NCBI GenBank assembly: GCA_022575985.1
Contig: JAKSXM010000080.1
Coordinates: 62,001 to 126,000 of the forward strand
Length of the DNA stretch: 64,000 nucleotides
From: Anagrus nilaparvatae
Taxonomy: Eukaryota; Arthropoda; Insecta; Hymenoptera; Mymaridae
Direction of reading: 5' to 3'
Made by a program: the position numbers and the translations under genes. Positions 48,331 through 60,088 of the stretch are shown here, one piece after another. The notes under the pieces are model-generated. The model was not told where the DNA came from. It saw only the letters and a program-made list of their open reading frames with translations, and ran no database searches. Within the stretch, counting starts at the first letter, position 1. Each line of letters opens with the position of its first letter.

Positions 48331-51300
48331 AAACAAAAAATGACTTAGACTACCCCATATATTACAATTCCAGTAATTTAAAGCTACTGCATTCGTAGCA
48401 TATCCATAGATACAGCTTATAATATTCTACAGCACTTAAAGGGGATACTCCCTTACTATAAATTTCCCTGCACAAAATTTATTAATTTCAAAACAAACAA
48501 CAAATACTTTACCAGTTAATTACGTAATTAAAAAAACGTCTATTAAAATAAAATTTTTAAATAAACAATTTTTACGTAATTGCAGGCTATAACGTATAAT
48601 TTTTAAAAAACGCTAAAAACAAGCTATAATAATAAAAGCAACAAAAAAATTTCCATCAAAGCTTTGTACGATCGTATTTATAGAAAGCCATGTGCGTATC
48701 AGTAGAAAACCACACACGTATATATAATAAACGATATAGAACAAAGTATATATATATACCTAACTAAAAAAAAAACTATTTTATGTAACGTGAAAATAAT
48801 AAAAAAGTATATATAATATAATGACAAGTAGAAAAGGTCCGTATTACGTGCGACGTATACTGTGTTGACCAAAAAGGTATATATAAAAACCTTAATTTTT
48901 CTTATCCAACCATACGTAAAAAAATCCTATGATTATAGTTTTTTTCAAAGCGTAAAAATATTTTTTTTTATTTTTACGTTATTTTTTTATGTGTGTGTGT
49001 GTTGACTTTCATTTTTTATTGTATGTATTTGAAAAAAAAAGCGCTCTAGAGACACACGTTATAATATAGGCGTGTGTGTGTGTTGAAAGCTCAAGCGACG
49101 CATATAAATTTTAACTTGAAACTCGTAATTTTTTTTTTTTTTTTTACTTTCTCTCTTTCTCTTTGACAAGTAAGCGTAAAGAGTATTATGTATGTATATT
49201 TTGAGCATGTGTGTGTATGGACGAAAAGGTTTTAACTATGTTATGGATTACAAATTTTCGATGAATTTGTTGCTAATAATATTTGATGTATATTTTTATA
49301 TTTTCAGCAGAGGATTTGGATTGATGTTTTTTTTAGACATTTTAAAGCTCAATTTAATATTTTTAAATATTAGATTGAAATATTTTGCAGATGATAAATT
49401 AAAATTATAGAAACTAAATTAACTGACTACTGATTAGTGTTTCTAAAAGGTATATGATCTTCTTGGATCAGAAACAGTAACAATGAATTATAAGAATGTT
49501 TCGATCGTTTTACATGTAGAGGGCAGTAGTAAATGGATTTCGAAAATTCCTTCACAGAGGCAAAAAATTTTGGTAAACGTTAAATAAATAAACATTTAAT
49601 TATTTTGTAAATTAGAAAATTCTGCTTAATGGTGGATTTTTTTTTAATACAAATAATTGCAAATTACTTAAAATCTATAGGAAATTCTAATTTGGAATCC
49701 GCGTACAGTCGTAAATAAGATTAAATTTTTTTTTTTGACTTGTTTGAAAAAAAATCCACTTTCTAGAAGCTTAATTTTTTTTTCTTCAATGTAGCAAAGC
49801 GTGATCAGCATAGAGTTTTACTCTCAAATTTTCTTGCAACAAAGACTTTAATATCATGCTAAAATCTCCCATGCGTTTAATTTCACGAATTAAGAATACT
49901 GTTAACGTAGGACCGGTATATATGCATATATATATTCCTAAAAATGTCTAATTTGTGGACAAGTTCTTTCCCCCAGCTCATTTCGATGCCTCTAGAAAGC
50001 TTTTATTGAATTGCTGTTTGCAGGTAGCTTGAAAAAAAAACTTCTAATTCTCAGAACCCACTCAATGAATCAAAAATACCTTGAATCAAATTTTTTGAAA
50101 TCAGATCTAGTTGTCAGGCTTTCAGTATGAAGCGATTCTATCTTGTCGTTGCAGAGAAATCATGAAAAAACCTATTTTCACAAATTTAAGAAAAAAGATC
50201 TAAGAATTAAACTATTTTTTACTTTAAAATAATTTGAAGGAAATCTAGCAACTGAAATTTGCCAAAAAACTTAATGAAATATGTGATCGTACTTGAAATA
50301 AAAAAGTCTTAGCTTTTTTGTTGGCAAAATTACCCTAATATTATTAGTAACTTGATTGAGAGCAAAAGCATTATTTTTCCCGTTTTTCAGCTAATTTTGA
50401 AAGGCTAAAACGATGACTGTGGGTAAACATTTGGGAGTCACATCTCAGCCATTTTTTGTATCAAACTCAAACATAGGCCAAATTTGCAAAATTGAGCAAA
50501 TTTAACTATACCAATTTAAAAAGCTTAATCCGCTAAAAATAAAGTTGAAAGTGGTCATAAATAACAAAAATTTTACTGGTTTTCCCGGATGAAAATAAAA
50601 CTTTTCCTCAAAAATATATGTATTAGGAAAAAATTCACGTTGATTTTGAGATAACTCAGGTTTTTCAAAAAATTATAAAATACACTAAAAAAAATCCAAT
50701 GTCAAGGCACGCAAAGAGAATATGACATTTTCCAAAAACTCCTGTAAAAATGCAAATCCAAGGCCTAAAAAAGAACACCAAGAAAAATACTCAGAAAAAA
50801 AATTTTGGGTCCGGTTGAATTAACTTTAGACTCGAACACATAATTTTCACTTAAAACATTTGCGTTTAATTAATTATTCTAAGCAGCTTCTACTAAACAA
50901 CATAATCGTTAAATTTCGCTTTTCAAATACAATTAAAAACTCTTTTTTTTATAAATATGCATGACAACATCCAAGCTTTGCAATTAGACAATTAGTATAT
51001 TGGTTTTTCTTTTATATTTAAATACATTTTTAAATTAACGAGAATTCAGTGACCCGTTTTTGATTTGCATTTATATATTAACACCAATTAAAACTGTCAC
51101 ATGTTACCAGTTAAGCTTGACTTAATTTAAACTTTATTATACAAAAATTTAAATAAAAAGTCCAAAAAAATAAAAAAAAATTAAAATTAATCAAGTTTAA
51201 TTAAAGAACTTCGTATTGATAAAATTTTGAATATTAATTGAATAAAAACTTTTTTAATAAAAAGAGTTAATTATAATATATATAAATTATTTAAATTAAA

Positions 51301-52165
51301 AATAAATCGTCAAAATCATTAGAAAATAATTAGAAAATGAGTATCAACTCTTCTCGCTATTAAAAACTCATTAATAAAAACAGCGATAAAAAAAAATAGA
51401 AATAAAGAAGGAAATAATAAAAATCAAACCCTTATAAAATTCTTGCACGATTAAAGAAAGAAAGAGAAGAGAAAAAGTAAAAAAAAAGGTTGAAAATGGA
51501 ATGGTATATATATAAGAAAACGTAGCATCTGTATTATATGCTAGAAACATACCACATCTAAAATTCCCTCTCGAATAGCATCGATCAGAGTAGAGTATAA
51601 TTCTACCCTGTCATTTTATGCTTCTCTCGTCTCTAGAGAAAGAGTAAGAGTATATATATAGCTAAAGTCATCATCCCTCGAGCGGATGCTTATGCCTTGA
51701 AGCAAATCCTCGAGACCCTTCTTAGGTATTATCAAGCTCGGAAGTAGAGAAAGCTCGTTTGACAAGGACTTTATAGTATTATATATACACTAACACATAT
51801 ATATGACCGACTCTGTTTATACAGTGGATTTGAACTTGCCAATACTAAAAACTTTTGTTTCAAACTATTATATATTATTGAGAGAATAATAAAGATTCTT
51901 TATTTAAATAAATGGTGAGGACAGGTCGAACCTTTTCCTCAGATATTTTAAGTATTTTGTGGCTTATTTTACATTTTTCTATTTTTATGATTTTTGGACA
52001 GTATGTGTCTCTTATCTTTCAGAATATAAAAATGAAAATAAAATTCAAAAAAAAATATGTACTTATTTTTTTAATCAACACATTCACACAAATATACACA
52101 CATACATGTGAATCAATAAATATTATAACTTTTAAGGAGAATATCTCTCGAGAGACCTTTTTTGA
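48331..52165. other. Non-coding DNA without recognised genes
   Basis: Short GT microsatellites lie at 48990-49010 and 49070-49083. A less AT-rich stretch at about 51530-51800 is not repetitive within the window and carries no long frame. It might be regulatory or an untranslated exon of a gene outside; nothing in the sequence decides this. Confidence 0.4.
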
Positions 52166-52753
52166 AAACAACACGGTAGAACTGCTTTGGTTGAAAATTC
52201 AACCAATTGGTTGAATTTTACTATTTTTGGTTGAAATTTCAACCAATTGGTTGAATTTTAAACCAATTGGTTGAATTTTCAACCAAAAATAGTAAAATTA
52301 AACCAAATGGTTGAAATTTCAACCAATTGGTTGAATTTTCAACCAATTGGTTTAAATTTTCAACCAATTGGTTTAAAATTCAACCAAAATGGTTGAAAAT
52401 TCAACCAAAAGCTAAAATAAAAAATAAAAATGTAGTAATTATAATACAGAGTAAAAAAATTATTTCTGCATCTATAAAAAGTGCAATAATTTTATAATAT
52501 ATTATATTATATGAACTAGTGATTTTTTATATATTATTATTGCTGAGAAGCTGATGAATGACTAATTAAAAAGGTTACTGAATCCATAATTTTTAAATTT
52601 AAACTACAATGATATGTGAGATTCTTGGTGTATTATTAACACCATTAATAATTTTTTGAAAAATTAATTTTAAAAATAAATATATTTTTAATAGATGAAA
52701 CCTTATCATCATAGATCACAGATTGTTGTGGTCACAGTCTAGTTGTTATTGAG

Positions 52754-53098
52754 TCCGGCCCTTTCCCACTCCAAAAGAAAATTGGAGCTGTGGAAAGGCG
52801 ATTTTTAACACAGATTTTTATATATCTTTAGGCCCGGCTTGAATTGAAAATAAGTAAAAATTTTGCATAAAATTTAATAACCATTTTATAAAAAAAAACC
52901 ACAAATAACTATTCTATTTAAAATATCGCTATTTTAACAATTATTTATTTTAACAAATAAAATATTTAAAACGGAGGAACCGTTAATATTGTTTATGTTT
53001 TCAATTCAAGCCGGTCCGGCTTAGGTCCTAAAGTTATAAAAATAGGCAATAGCCGTTTAACAGCTCCAATTTTTCGTTGAAGTAGGGAAGGGTCGGGA
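52754..53098. mobile_element. Palindromic MITE nested in the CACGGTAG element
   Basis: TCCGGCCCTTTCCCACT (52754) mirrors the end AGGGAAGGGTCGGGA (to 53098). ATTGGAGCTGT mirrors ACAGCTCCAAT, and GGCTTGAATTGAAAA mirrors TTTTCAATTCAAGCC. Confidence 0.8.
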
Positions 53099-53209
53099 AT
53101 TGTAAATTATTGGATAATTGACCGAGTAATTGACTCTATTCTATTATTTTTACTCAAATACCAACATTAAAATATGTTGCAAAAAAATGTTTTATTTTAC
53201 GAGATAATG

Positions 53210-53340
53210 GTGAAGCTGGGAGTTGACGGAGAGAAGAGGGCTCAAGGGTGAGCGTATTTGGAAGAACTTTGATTTAGGGACTTAAAATAATTCAGTCAGA
53301 ATTAAATTTATCTAAAGGCTTAAAAGTCAGAATTAAATTT
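53210..53340 (+). repeat. Dispersed repeat, 'TCTAAGTCCCTAAAT' family, partial copy 4
   Basis: TTTAGGGACTTAAAATAATT after a GA-rich stretch, in reverse orientation to copies 1 and 3. A 30-bp unit (AAAGTCAGAATTAAATTTAT) is repeated within it. Confidence 0.45.
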
Positions 53341-53737
53341 ATGTAAAGGCAGCCTTTCAGAGTAATACTGGATTTTAGAGAGGAATATTCTGATAATTCA
53401 AAATAACTATTTATGGTAAATTAAATTATTGGATTCAAAATCGGTAAATTTTGAACAGCCTCAAATTAGCTTCATGAAAATTAGATTTGATTTTCGAGAT
53501 AAAATTTAATTAAAAAAGGTCTCATAAATCTTTAAAATTTAGTTCCAAATGTAGTGAAAAAAAACAAGCGATGAAAACCGTTTTTTGAGAATAAGAAATA
53601 CCAAATAAATTTTGTATGGTAAAATAACTACTATAAATATATTATTTTTAAAGGGCAAAATACTTATAAGATACTTATTGTGTTATAAACTAAAAATTTC
53701 TCATAGTAAAAAATTTTAGTATTTTATCAATAGGTAT

Positions 53738-53970
53738 TAGGGGTGTGTGGTTACCCGAGAGTCGACCCAAGTGCCCGAAATTTTGGGTTTTTTGCTTTGA
53801 GTTGGGTCAAATTTGGTGTATCTATGGAAGCTTTCGATTCAAAAATTCAAGTGCATACCTTTTCCGAAAAGTTTCGGGCTTCACACGAAATCTGACCTGC
53901 AAAAATTTTACAAAAAATACCAAAATTTCGGGTACCCGACCCGACTTTCGGGTCACCGCACACCCCGAAT
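53738..53970. mobile_element. Short hAT-like MITE rich in ACCCG motifs
   Basis: Left end TAGGGGTGTGTGGTTACCCG and right end CGGGTCACCGCACACCCC, flanked by TAGGTAT at 53731-53737 and 53972-53978. The exact right boundary is uncertain by a few bases. Confidence 0.7.
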
Positions 53971-54407
53971 GTAGGTATACATCTGTAGAATATAATATTT
54001 TAAAACAGATTCTGTTATTATAAATTTTATTTTATATACATAAATTTCGATTAGGAAATCATGTTAAAAAGTCAGTATTCTGCGCGCGGCCATTCTAGTA
54101 TATTACAAAATTAATGCACTTTTTATAGATGCAGAGATAATTTTTTTACTCTGTATTATAATTACTACATTTTTATTTTTTATTTTAGCTTTTGGTTGAA
54201 TTTTCAACCATTTTGGTTGAATTTTAAACCAATTGGTTGAAAATTCAACCAATTGGTTGAAATTTCAACCATTTGGTTTAATTTTACTATTTTTGGTTGA
54301 AAATTCAACCAATTGGTTTAAAATTCAACCAATTGGTTGAAATTTCAACCAAAAATAGTAAAATTCAACCAATTGGTTGAATTTTCAACCAAAGCAGCTC
54401 TACCGTG

Positions 54408-55255
54408 AAGGTTTGACTTTTAAATTATAAGTTTATATATAAAGAAATATAAGTGTACTTTTTTATTATGCTTATATGTGTGTGTAGGTGGGTTTGTATG
54501 TGTGAAATAGTCCGACGAAAGGGCAGTTATAAACGGATTTATATATAAGCTTCGATAAAAACTAGATATATCTATTTCGAAAGGTTGTAGAATTTTATGC
54601 GCGGATTGGTTTGATTACTTTTTTTTTTCCTACGATTTACTTTTTTATCGGACGATTTTGAAAATTTATGCTTTTGAATAAAAAAAAAAATTTTACGTGC
54701 CTTTTTTATTTTTAGCGAATAATTCAAGTATTATTTAAATTTTTGAGACATTTTTTGAGAGTTAGTTGATACAGAGACTAATGTGAAATGATGAGTGCGA
54801 AAATTTAGTAAAATTAAGTAATATCACCAGATTGTTTAAAGTTATCTTTCCTGAGTATACAACAAGTACAGTAACAAAACCTTATGGTGCAGTGCAAAGG
54901 GGCAAATGTAAAAAATTTTTTTTTGCATGAAAAATTTAAAATTTCGCCTCCAGGATATCAGTTTTCCCTCGTAAGGTCCATTTTCATCCCGAAGGTATTC
55001 GAGCAGATGACAGAATTTCCAGGGAGTTATAACTCCCAATATAACAAATACAATTTTAGCTTAAATTAGCCCAATTACATTTTTTGTAACACGTTAATAT
55101 TTTGCTGAAAGAAGCTTCTTTCAATTGAATTACGTGACCTCCCGTCAAGTCACTGTTTAAGTTGATTCAAGTAAATATTCGCTTCGCCGTATTTACCTTC
55201 GCGCTTAGGTTGCGTCAACTTCTCATAGCTTGGCAATACTCTATATTTTTCATAG
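54408..55255. other. AT-rich non-coding DNA
   Basis: No gene recognised. Confidence 0.5.
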
Positions 55256-55256
55256 T

Positions 55257-55550
55257 GTAGCATCCAGGATATGCCCATATAGGTTTTTGGGTCGCTAAAA
55301 AAGAATTTCGACTCCTTTTTCATAAATATTCAAAATTTCACCCTTAAATAGCTAAAATTGCCCCTAAAAGGATAATATGTTATAATTAAAATTTAACCCT
55401 TAAATTGGCTAAAACTACCCTTAAAAGGTGTGTTTTTTGCACTTTGAGCGTCCAAAGTACGTGGTTAAATTTTAATTCTTTATGAAAAAGAAATCAAAAT
55501 TCTTTTTTAGCGACCCAAAAAACCTATATGGACATATCCTGAATGCTAAA
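55257..55550. mobile_element. Palindromic repeat with GCATCCAGGATATG ends
   Basis: GCATCCAGGATATGCCCATA, then GGTTTTTGGGTCGCTAAAAA, is mirrored by TTTTTAGCGACCCAAAAAACC and ATATCCTGAATGC. Half of a further related unit follows at about 55560-55700. Confidence 0.75.
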
Positions 55551-55917
55551 AGTTAGGAAATAGCAAAAACACCCCCTTTTCGGGGTTAGTTTTAGCCAAT
55601 TTAGGGGTAAAATTTTAATTATTTATGAAAAAGAAGTCGAAATTATTGATCAGTGACCCAAAAAACCCGTATGGTGCAAATCTGAATGCTCAAATTTTAG
55701 ATAATTTTAAAAAAAACCCCTTTTTGGGGGTATTTTTTGCAAATTTAACACGCATACAAAAAATTAGTAAATATAACTAAAATTACGATGTTGTTTACTA
55801 AATTCAGTTTGGTTAAAAGTCACTATAAATTATTAGTAAAATTTACTAATAAAATTTGTTTATAATACTAAAACCTCAATGTTTTTAAAAATATTTACTA
55901 ATTTTTTGGTTATATTT

Positions 55918-56165
55918 CCCGACGAACTGTCCTGAGATCTCTAAACTTGTTTTTAAATATTTCAAATGATTGAAGCTTATTATGCTAAAAATGCTTATAA
56001 ATAGCTCCAACAAGCCTACATTATTCATAATACATGTAAAAAAAATTCAAGCTGTATTTATACATAGCTAAACCATCAAAATTTGCCTTTTAATCAAATG
56101 AAAATCTGTAAAAATATTATTTTTTTCTATAATTATTACTAAAATTGAAGCAAAACTTAGGTTAC
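55918..56165 (+). repeat. Outer inverted repeat, left copy
   Basis: From GACGAACTGTCCTGAGATCT to GAAGCAAAACTTAG this matches the complement of about 63333-63612. Together the two enclose the 57.1-63.2 kb palindrome. Confidence 0.8.
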
Positions 56166-56196
56166 TGACAAAAGATTTTTAAAAAGTGAATTACTA

Positions 56197-56539
56197 CCCA
56201 AGTAAAAAAGAGAATATATTTTCAATATATTGTTTTTGAAATATATTGTAAATATATTGTAAATATATTGTAAATATATTGTAAATATATTGTAAATATA
56301 TTGTAAATATATTGTAAATATATTGTAAATATATTCTCAATATATTCTCAATATATTATCAATATATTGTTTATATTTTATACAACCTAAAAATTATGTT
56401 TTTTTTAGTTTTTAGGTTAAATAAAACAAAAACAATATATTGATAATATATTGAGAATATATTGAGAATATATTTACAATATATTTACAATATATTTCAA
56501 AAACAATATATTGAAAATATATTCTCTTTTTTACTTGGG
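56197..56539. mobile_element. MITE with CCCAAGTAAAAAAGAGAATA ends and TA duplication
   Basis: Left end CCCAAGTAAAAAAGAGAATA and its complement ending at 56539. TA on both sides (56195-56196, 56540-56541) fits a Tc1/mariner-like target. The left half holds about nine tandem AAATATATTGT units of 11 bp. Confidence 0.85.
56245..56335 (+). repeat. 11-bp tandem repeat
   Basis: About eight to nine copies of AAATATATTGT inside the MITE. The opposite arm has only about two, so the array expanded after, or independently of, the palindrome. Confidence 0.85.
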
Positions 56540-57392
56540 TATTAATATGATTAATAAAACTTGTATATTTTAAAGCTCAAAAAGCACTCTATGTCAATAA
56601 AATCATAAAGTGCTTATGGAGAAATTGAAGAAATTTCAAAGATTTAAATCATTTCAACTGTTTGGAGATATTATTCAGAATTGAAGTATCCTTTTTCATT
56701 TAATAGACAAATAATTTATCATACATACCTTCAGTTTTCTTGAAAGAACCTACTGAATCTCGAGCCAAGTGCCCCAACTTTACATGAGAAGGGGATTCTT
56801 AGACGAATATTTTAAATTTTGCTGTAACTTTACTTTTCCACCAAATAACTTCCTGAGTCTTATTTTTCTACTCACAAAAATAAACATCTAAGAAAACGCA
56901 AAAGATAACCTAATGTTGCTTATTATGGGCAACTTGGTCATCTTAGGTAAAAACTGATATCATACTTGCGTTCAACGACTTAATAAAAATGTTTATTAAT
57001 AAAAATGTTTAATAACCGCAAAAAATGACCTAAAAATTCTCATTGTGCTAACTGGACCATTTTCGATTAAAATGGATTTCATCCCTGGTAGAAATAACCT
57101 CCTTGCCCACAACCTTTACTTTAACGTTGCAGGGAACATTGCATACAACATTTCATGGAAGGTTATATTTTAATGTTTGAAATGTAAGGTTCCGTGCAAT
57201 GTTGCATGGCACGTTCTATAAAACGCGAATTGAAAAAAGGTTTTTTTTTTATTAATAAATTAAATATAATAATACATATATTTTTTTAAATTAAAAAACA
57301 AACAAATTCATATTTATTAAGAAATTTTATTTATAAGGTTAATAAAAAATAATAATTATTTTTTTACATTTCTTCATGCATATAACATTAAT

Positions 57393-57596
57393 TTAAAAAC
57401 ACTGGACAACTGTTACATGATTTTTTTTGAAAAGTAAGAAGTCATCTTGGCTGAAAAAAATATTTAAACAAAGTAAAATGTCATAAAAAAAATTATTATA
57501 AAATTTTAAAAGTATATGCTTATCTAATCTTAGTTGAATACTAAATTCTCTATCTCTGCCAGAAGAAAAAAATAAATTCATCGATGCATCTTTCAA
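57393..57596 (-). other. 67-codon frame in the left arm (identical copy in right arm)
   Basis: Encodes MKDASMNLFFSSGRDREFSI and a continuation rich in Phe, Leu and Lys. It is identical in translation to the frame at 62702-62905. In the left-hand copy this reads out of the palindrome on the minus strand. No recognised domain. The sequence just before it (TTACCTCAAAAACATTTCTT in the right arm) does not decide whether it is an exon with an upstream partner. Confidence 0.3.
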
Positions 57597-57930
57597 ATCA
57601 ACGGTAGCAAAGAAATGTTTTTGAGGTAACTATACACTGGAAAGTGAAAAATTAAACTAGTAATCATAAGGAAACCATTTGTAGTTTCTCTGCTTCTACT
57701 CGTGGATTAGAACTATATCTGAAAGATTCAATGTTCTATCTCATTTAGGAAAAAAGATATTGATGATTCTATATCAATTAAGTTAATACGAACAAAAACT
57801 TTTTTTTAAAGTGACTATCTTAGATGGTGAAAAATCAAACTAATGAGAATAAGAAAACCATTTGCAGTTTTTCTGCTTCTACTTATTAATTAGAATTATA
57901 TCTGAAAGATTCCATGTTCTATCTCTTTTA

Positions 57931-60088
57931 CACGGTAGAGCTGCTTTGGTTGAATATTCAACCAATTGGTTGAATTTCGCAGTTTTTGGTTGAATTTTCA
58001 ACCAATTGGTTGAATATTAAACCAAACACTGCGATTTTCAACCAAAAACTGCGATATTCAACCAAAAACTGCGAAATTCAACCAATTGGTTGAATATTCA
58101 ACCAATTGGTTGAATTTTCAACCAAAACTGGTTTAATTTTCAACCAAAAGCTAAAATACAAAATAAAAACGATGTTTTTACAGTACAGGGTAAGAAATGA
58201 TCAGGGCATCCATTAAAAGTGAATGAATTTTATTATATTATTGTAATTAGTAATTTTTTATGTACTACTTCTATTGGCTCTGTACATAGTATGGATAAAT
58301 TTTTTTAAACTTAATATTGTATGCTTTAACTTCCTGTCGTTTTACCTAATTTTTTTTTTAATAATCAAATTCTTTTTTTTTATTAATTACTTTATATATG
58401 TCTCAAGAGTATGTAAAAAAAATTTATTTTCAAATCCTTCTTGTTAAATATAGTTATAAATTATGTCGGAACTGGTCATTGATAGAAATTATAAGCAAAT
58501 TTTGTTAATATTCGCGATTGTTTATGACGCCAAATTTAGCCGTGCCAAAATGGTAAAAAATGGCAAATCAAACAAGCAGCAGGGGTAAAATCAGCTACAG
58601 GTTCAGTATGAAAACCAAAAAGATAACTTTATGGCTAAAAAATAACTGATAACTTATAAGTCTATACTTAAATATACAAAAAAAAATTTGTATTCTTATT
58701 TAGAAAACTATGTTTTTACACCTTCTAATTAAGATTTCTCCATGAATTTCTCTAAAACTACGTGACCGATTTTAATTTTTTTGATCTAAAGTTTTCTGTT
58801 ATAAATTTCTCTAACGAGTAAAAAAATTTATAACCGGTTTGTGTAACTACACAACCAACGAGCATGGAACATCGAGGAACATGTTCATGTCACTCATAAC
58901 AGTAATAAATCCAAAAACCGAAATTACAATAAATCCTGAAATATAAATTATCGTAAGTCCACTTCAAATTATTCTAAGTCCCTAAATCAAAAATATTCTA
59001 AGTCCATTTCACACCCCACCCCCTGCCTAGCCAAACTTTTTCAAATACCCTATCTAACGAACATGTTCCATGTTAAAATTAGGCAAGGGATCTGATAATC
59101 ACAAAATTATTCGACAAATCAATAATTCTACACAAGAAAGTTTTGCGGAATCGTTCTACACCGAAAATCCTTGTACCGAAAAGATCAACACAAATTTTTT
59201 CTAATCGAAATATTCAATACGCTGTTTTAAGTGATATTTATTTATGCTAGCATACGAAAGAAATAAGTGTTGAATACTTTGACTAAAAAAAATTTGTGTT
59301 ATTTTTAGCACAACGATTTTTGGTATAGAACGATTCCGAAAAACTTTTTTGTGTAGAATAATTGATGTGTCGAATAATTTTGTGTTGATCAGATCTCTTG
59401 CATTAAAATAAATAATTTAATAACTAAAAGTACCGAAAAAATTCATCGAAAACTTTAAAGCCATTTTACTCGAAACAACGTTTTTGAAAAGTAATGCACA
59501 CGATTTCGCGATAAAATCTGCACCAATTTACTTTAAACTTACTAAGCAACTTAATGAATGCACTAATTTCGGGATGTCGTCGAGTTTTAGTATTTTTATT
59601 TTTTTTTTTTAAATTTTACAGCTACTTTTGCTCGAAAATTAAAGGCTTTTTATTTCATTTTAACTTTCTCTAGGTAGCCGCCATTTTGTTATTCTATATC
59701 GTATGATAACCTTTTTAATTAGTCATTCCTCAGTTTCAAAGCCAAAAGAAGTAGTACATAAAAAATTACTAATTACAATAATATAATAAAATTCATTCAC
59801 TTTTAATGGATGCCCTGATCATTTCTTACCCTGTACTATAAAAACATCGTTTTTATTTTGTATTTTAGCTTTTGGTTGAAAATTAAACCAGTTTTGGTTG
59901 AAAATTCAACCAATTGGTTGAATATTCAACCAACTGGTTGAATTTCGCAGTTTTTGGTTGAATATCGCAGTTTTTGGTTGAAAATCGCAGTGTTTGGTTT
60001 AATATTCAACCAATTGGTTGAAAATTCAACCAAAAACTGCGAAATTCAACCAATTGGTTGAATATTCAACCAAAGCAGCTCTACCGTG
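57931..60088. mobile_element. CACGGTAG-family inverted-repeat element, copy 2, nested; TA target duplication
   Basis: Ends CACGGTAGAGCTGCTTTGG (57931) and its complement ending at 60088. The terminal arms of about 350 bp are built from TTGGTTGAA / TTCAACCAA and CGCAGTTTTTGG motifs, then AGCTAAAATACAAAATAAAA and a shared block to about 58290 and 59735. It splits the left arm of the 57.1-63.2 kb palindrome. The other arm keeps the unsplit site around 62368-62369 with a single TA, while TA flanks the insert on both sides. The interior, 58.3-59.7 kb, has no transposase. Confidence 0.9.
58815..59090 (+). repeat. Dispersed repeat, 'TCTAAGTCCCTAAAT' family, copy 5
   Basis: TTATAACCGGTTTGTGT, CACAACC, GAGCATGGAACA ... 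TTCTAAGTCCCTAAATC, a C-rich run, then AACATGTTCCATGTTAA. It lies within the interior of the nested CACGGTAG element. Confidence 0.7.

Larger units (their letters stand above)
52172..54407. mobile_element. CACGGTAG-family inverted-repeat element, copy 1
   Basis: Ends CACGGTAGAACTGCTTTGG (52172) and the complement of CACGGTAGAGCTGC ending at 54407. The terminal arms of about 330 bp are filled with TTGGTTGAA / TTCAACCAA motifs, then AGCTAAAATA and a block containing ACAGAGTAAAAAAATTAT. The interior of about 1.5 kb differs from copy 2 and contains two other MITEs (52754-53098 and 53738-53970). No transposase. Confidence 0.85.

Noticed and set aside
51912..52214. 100-codon frame
   Set aside because: Runs into the terminal arm of the CACGGTAG element; composition is A/T-driven and no family is recognised.
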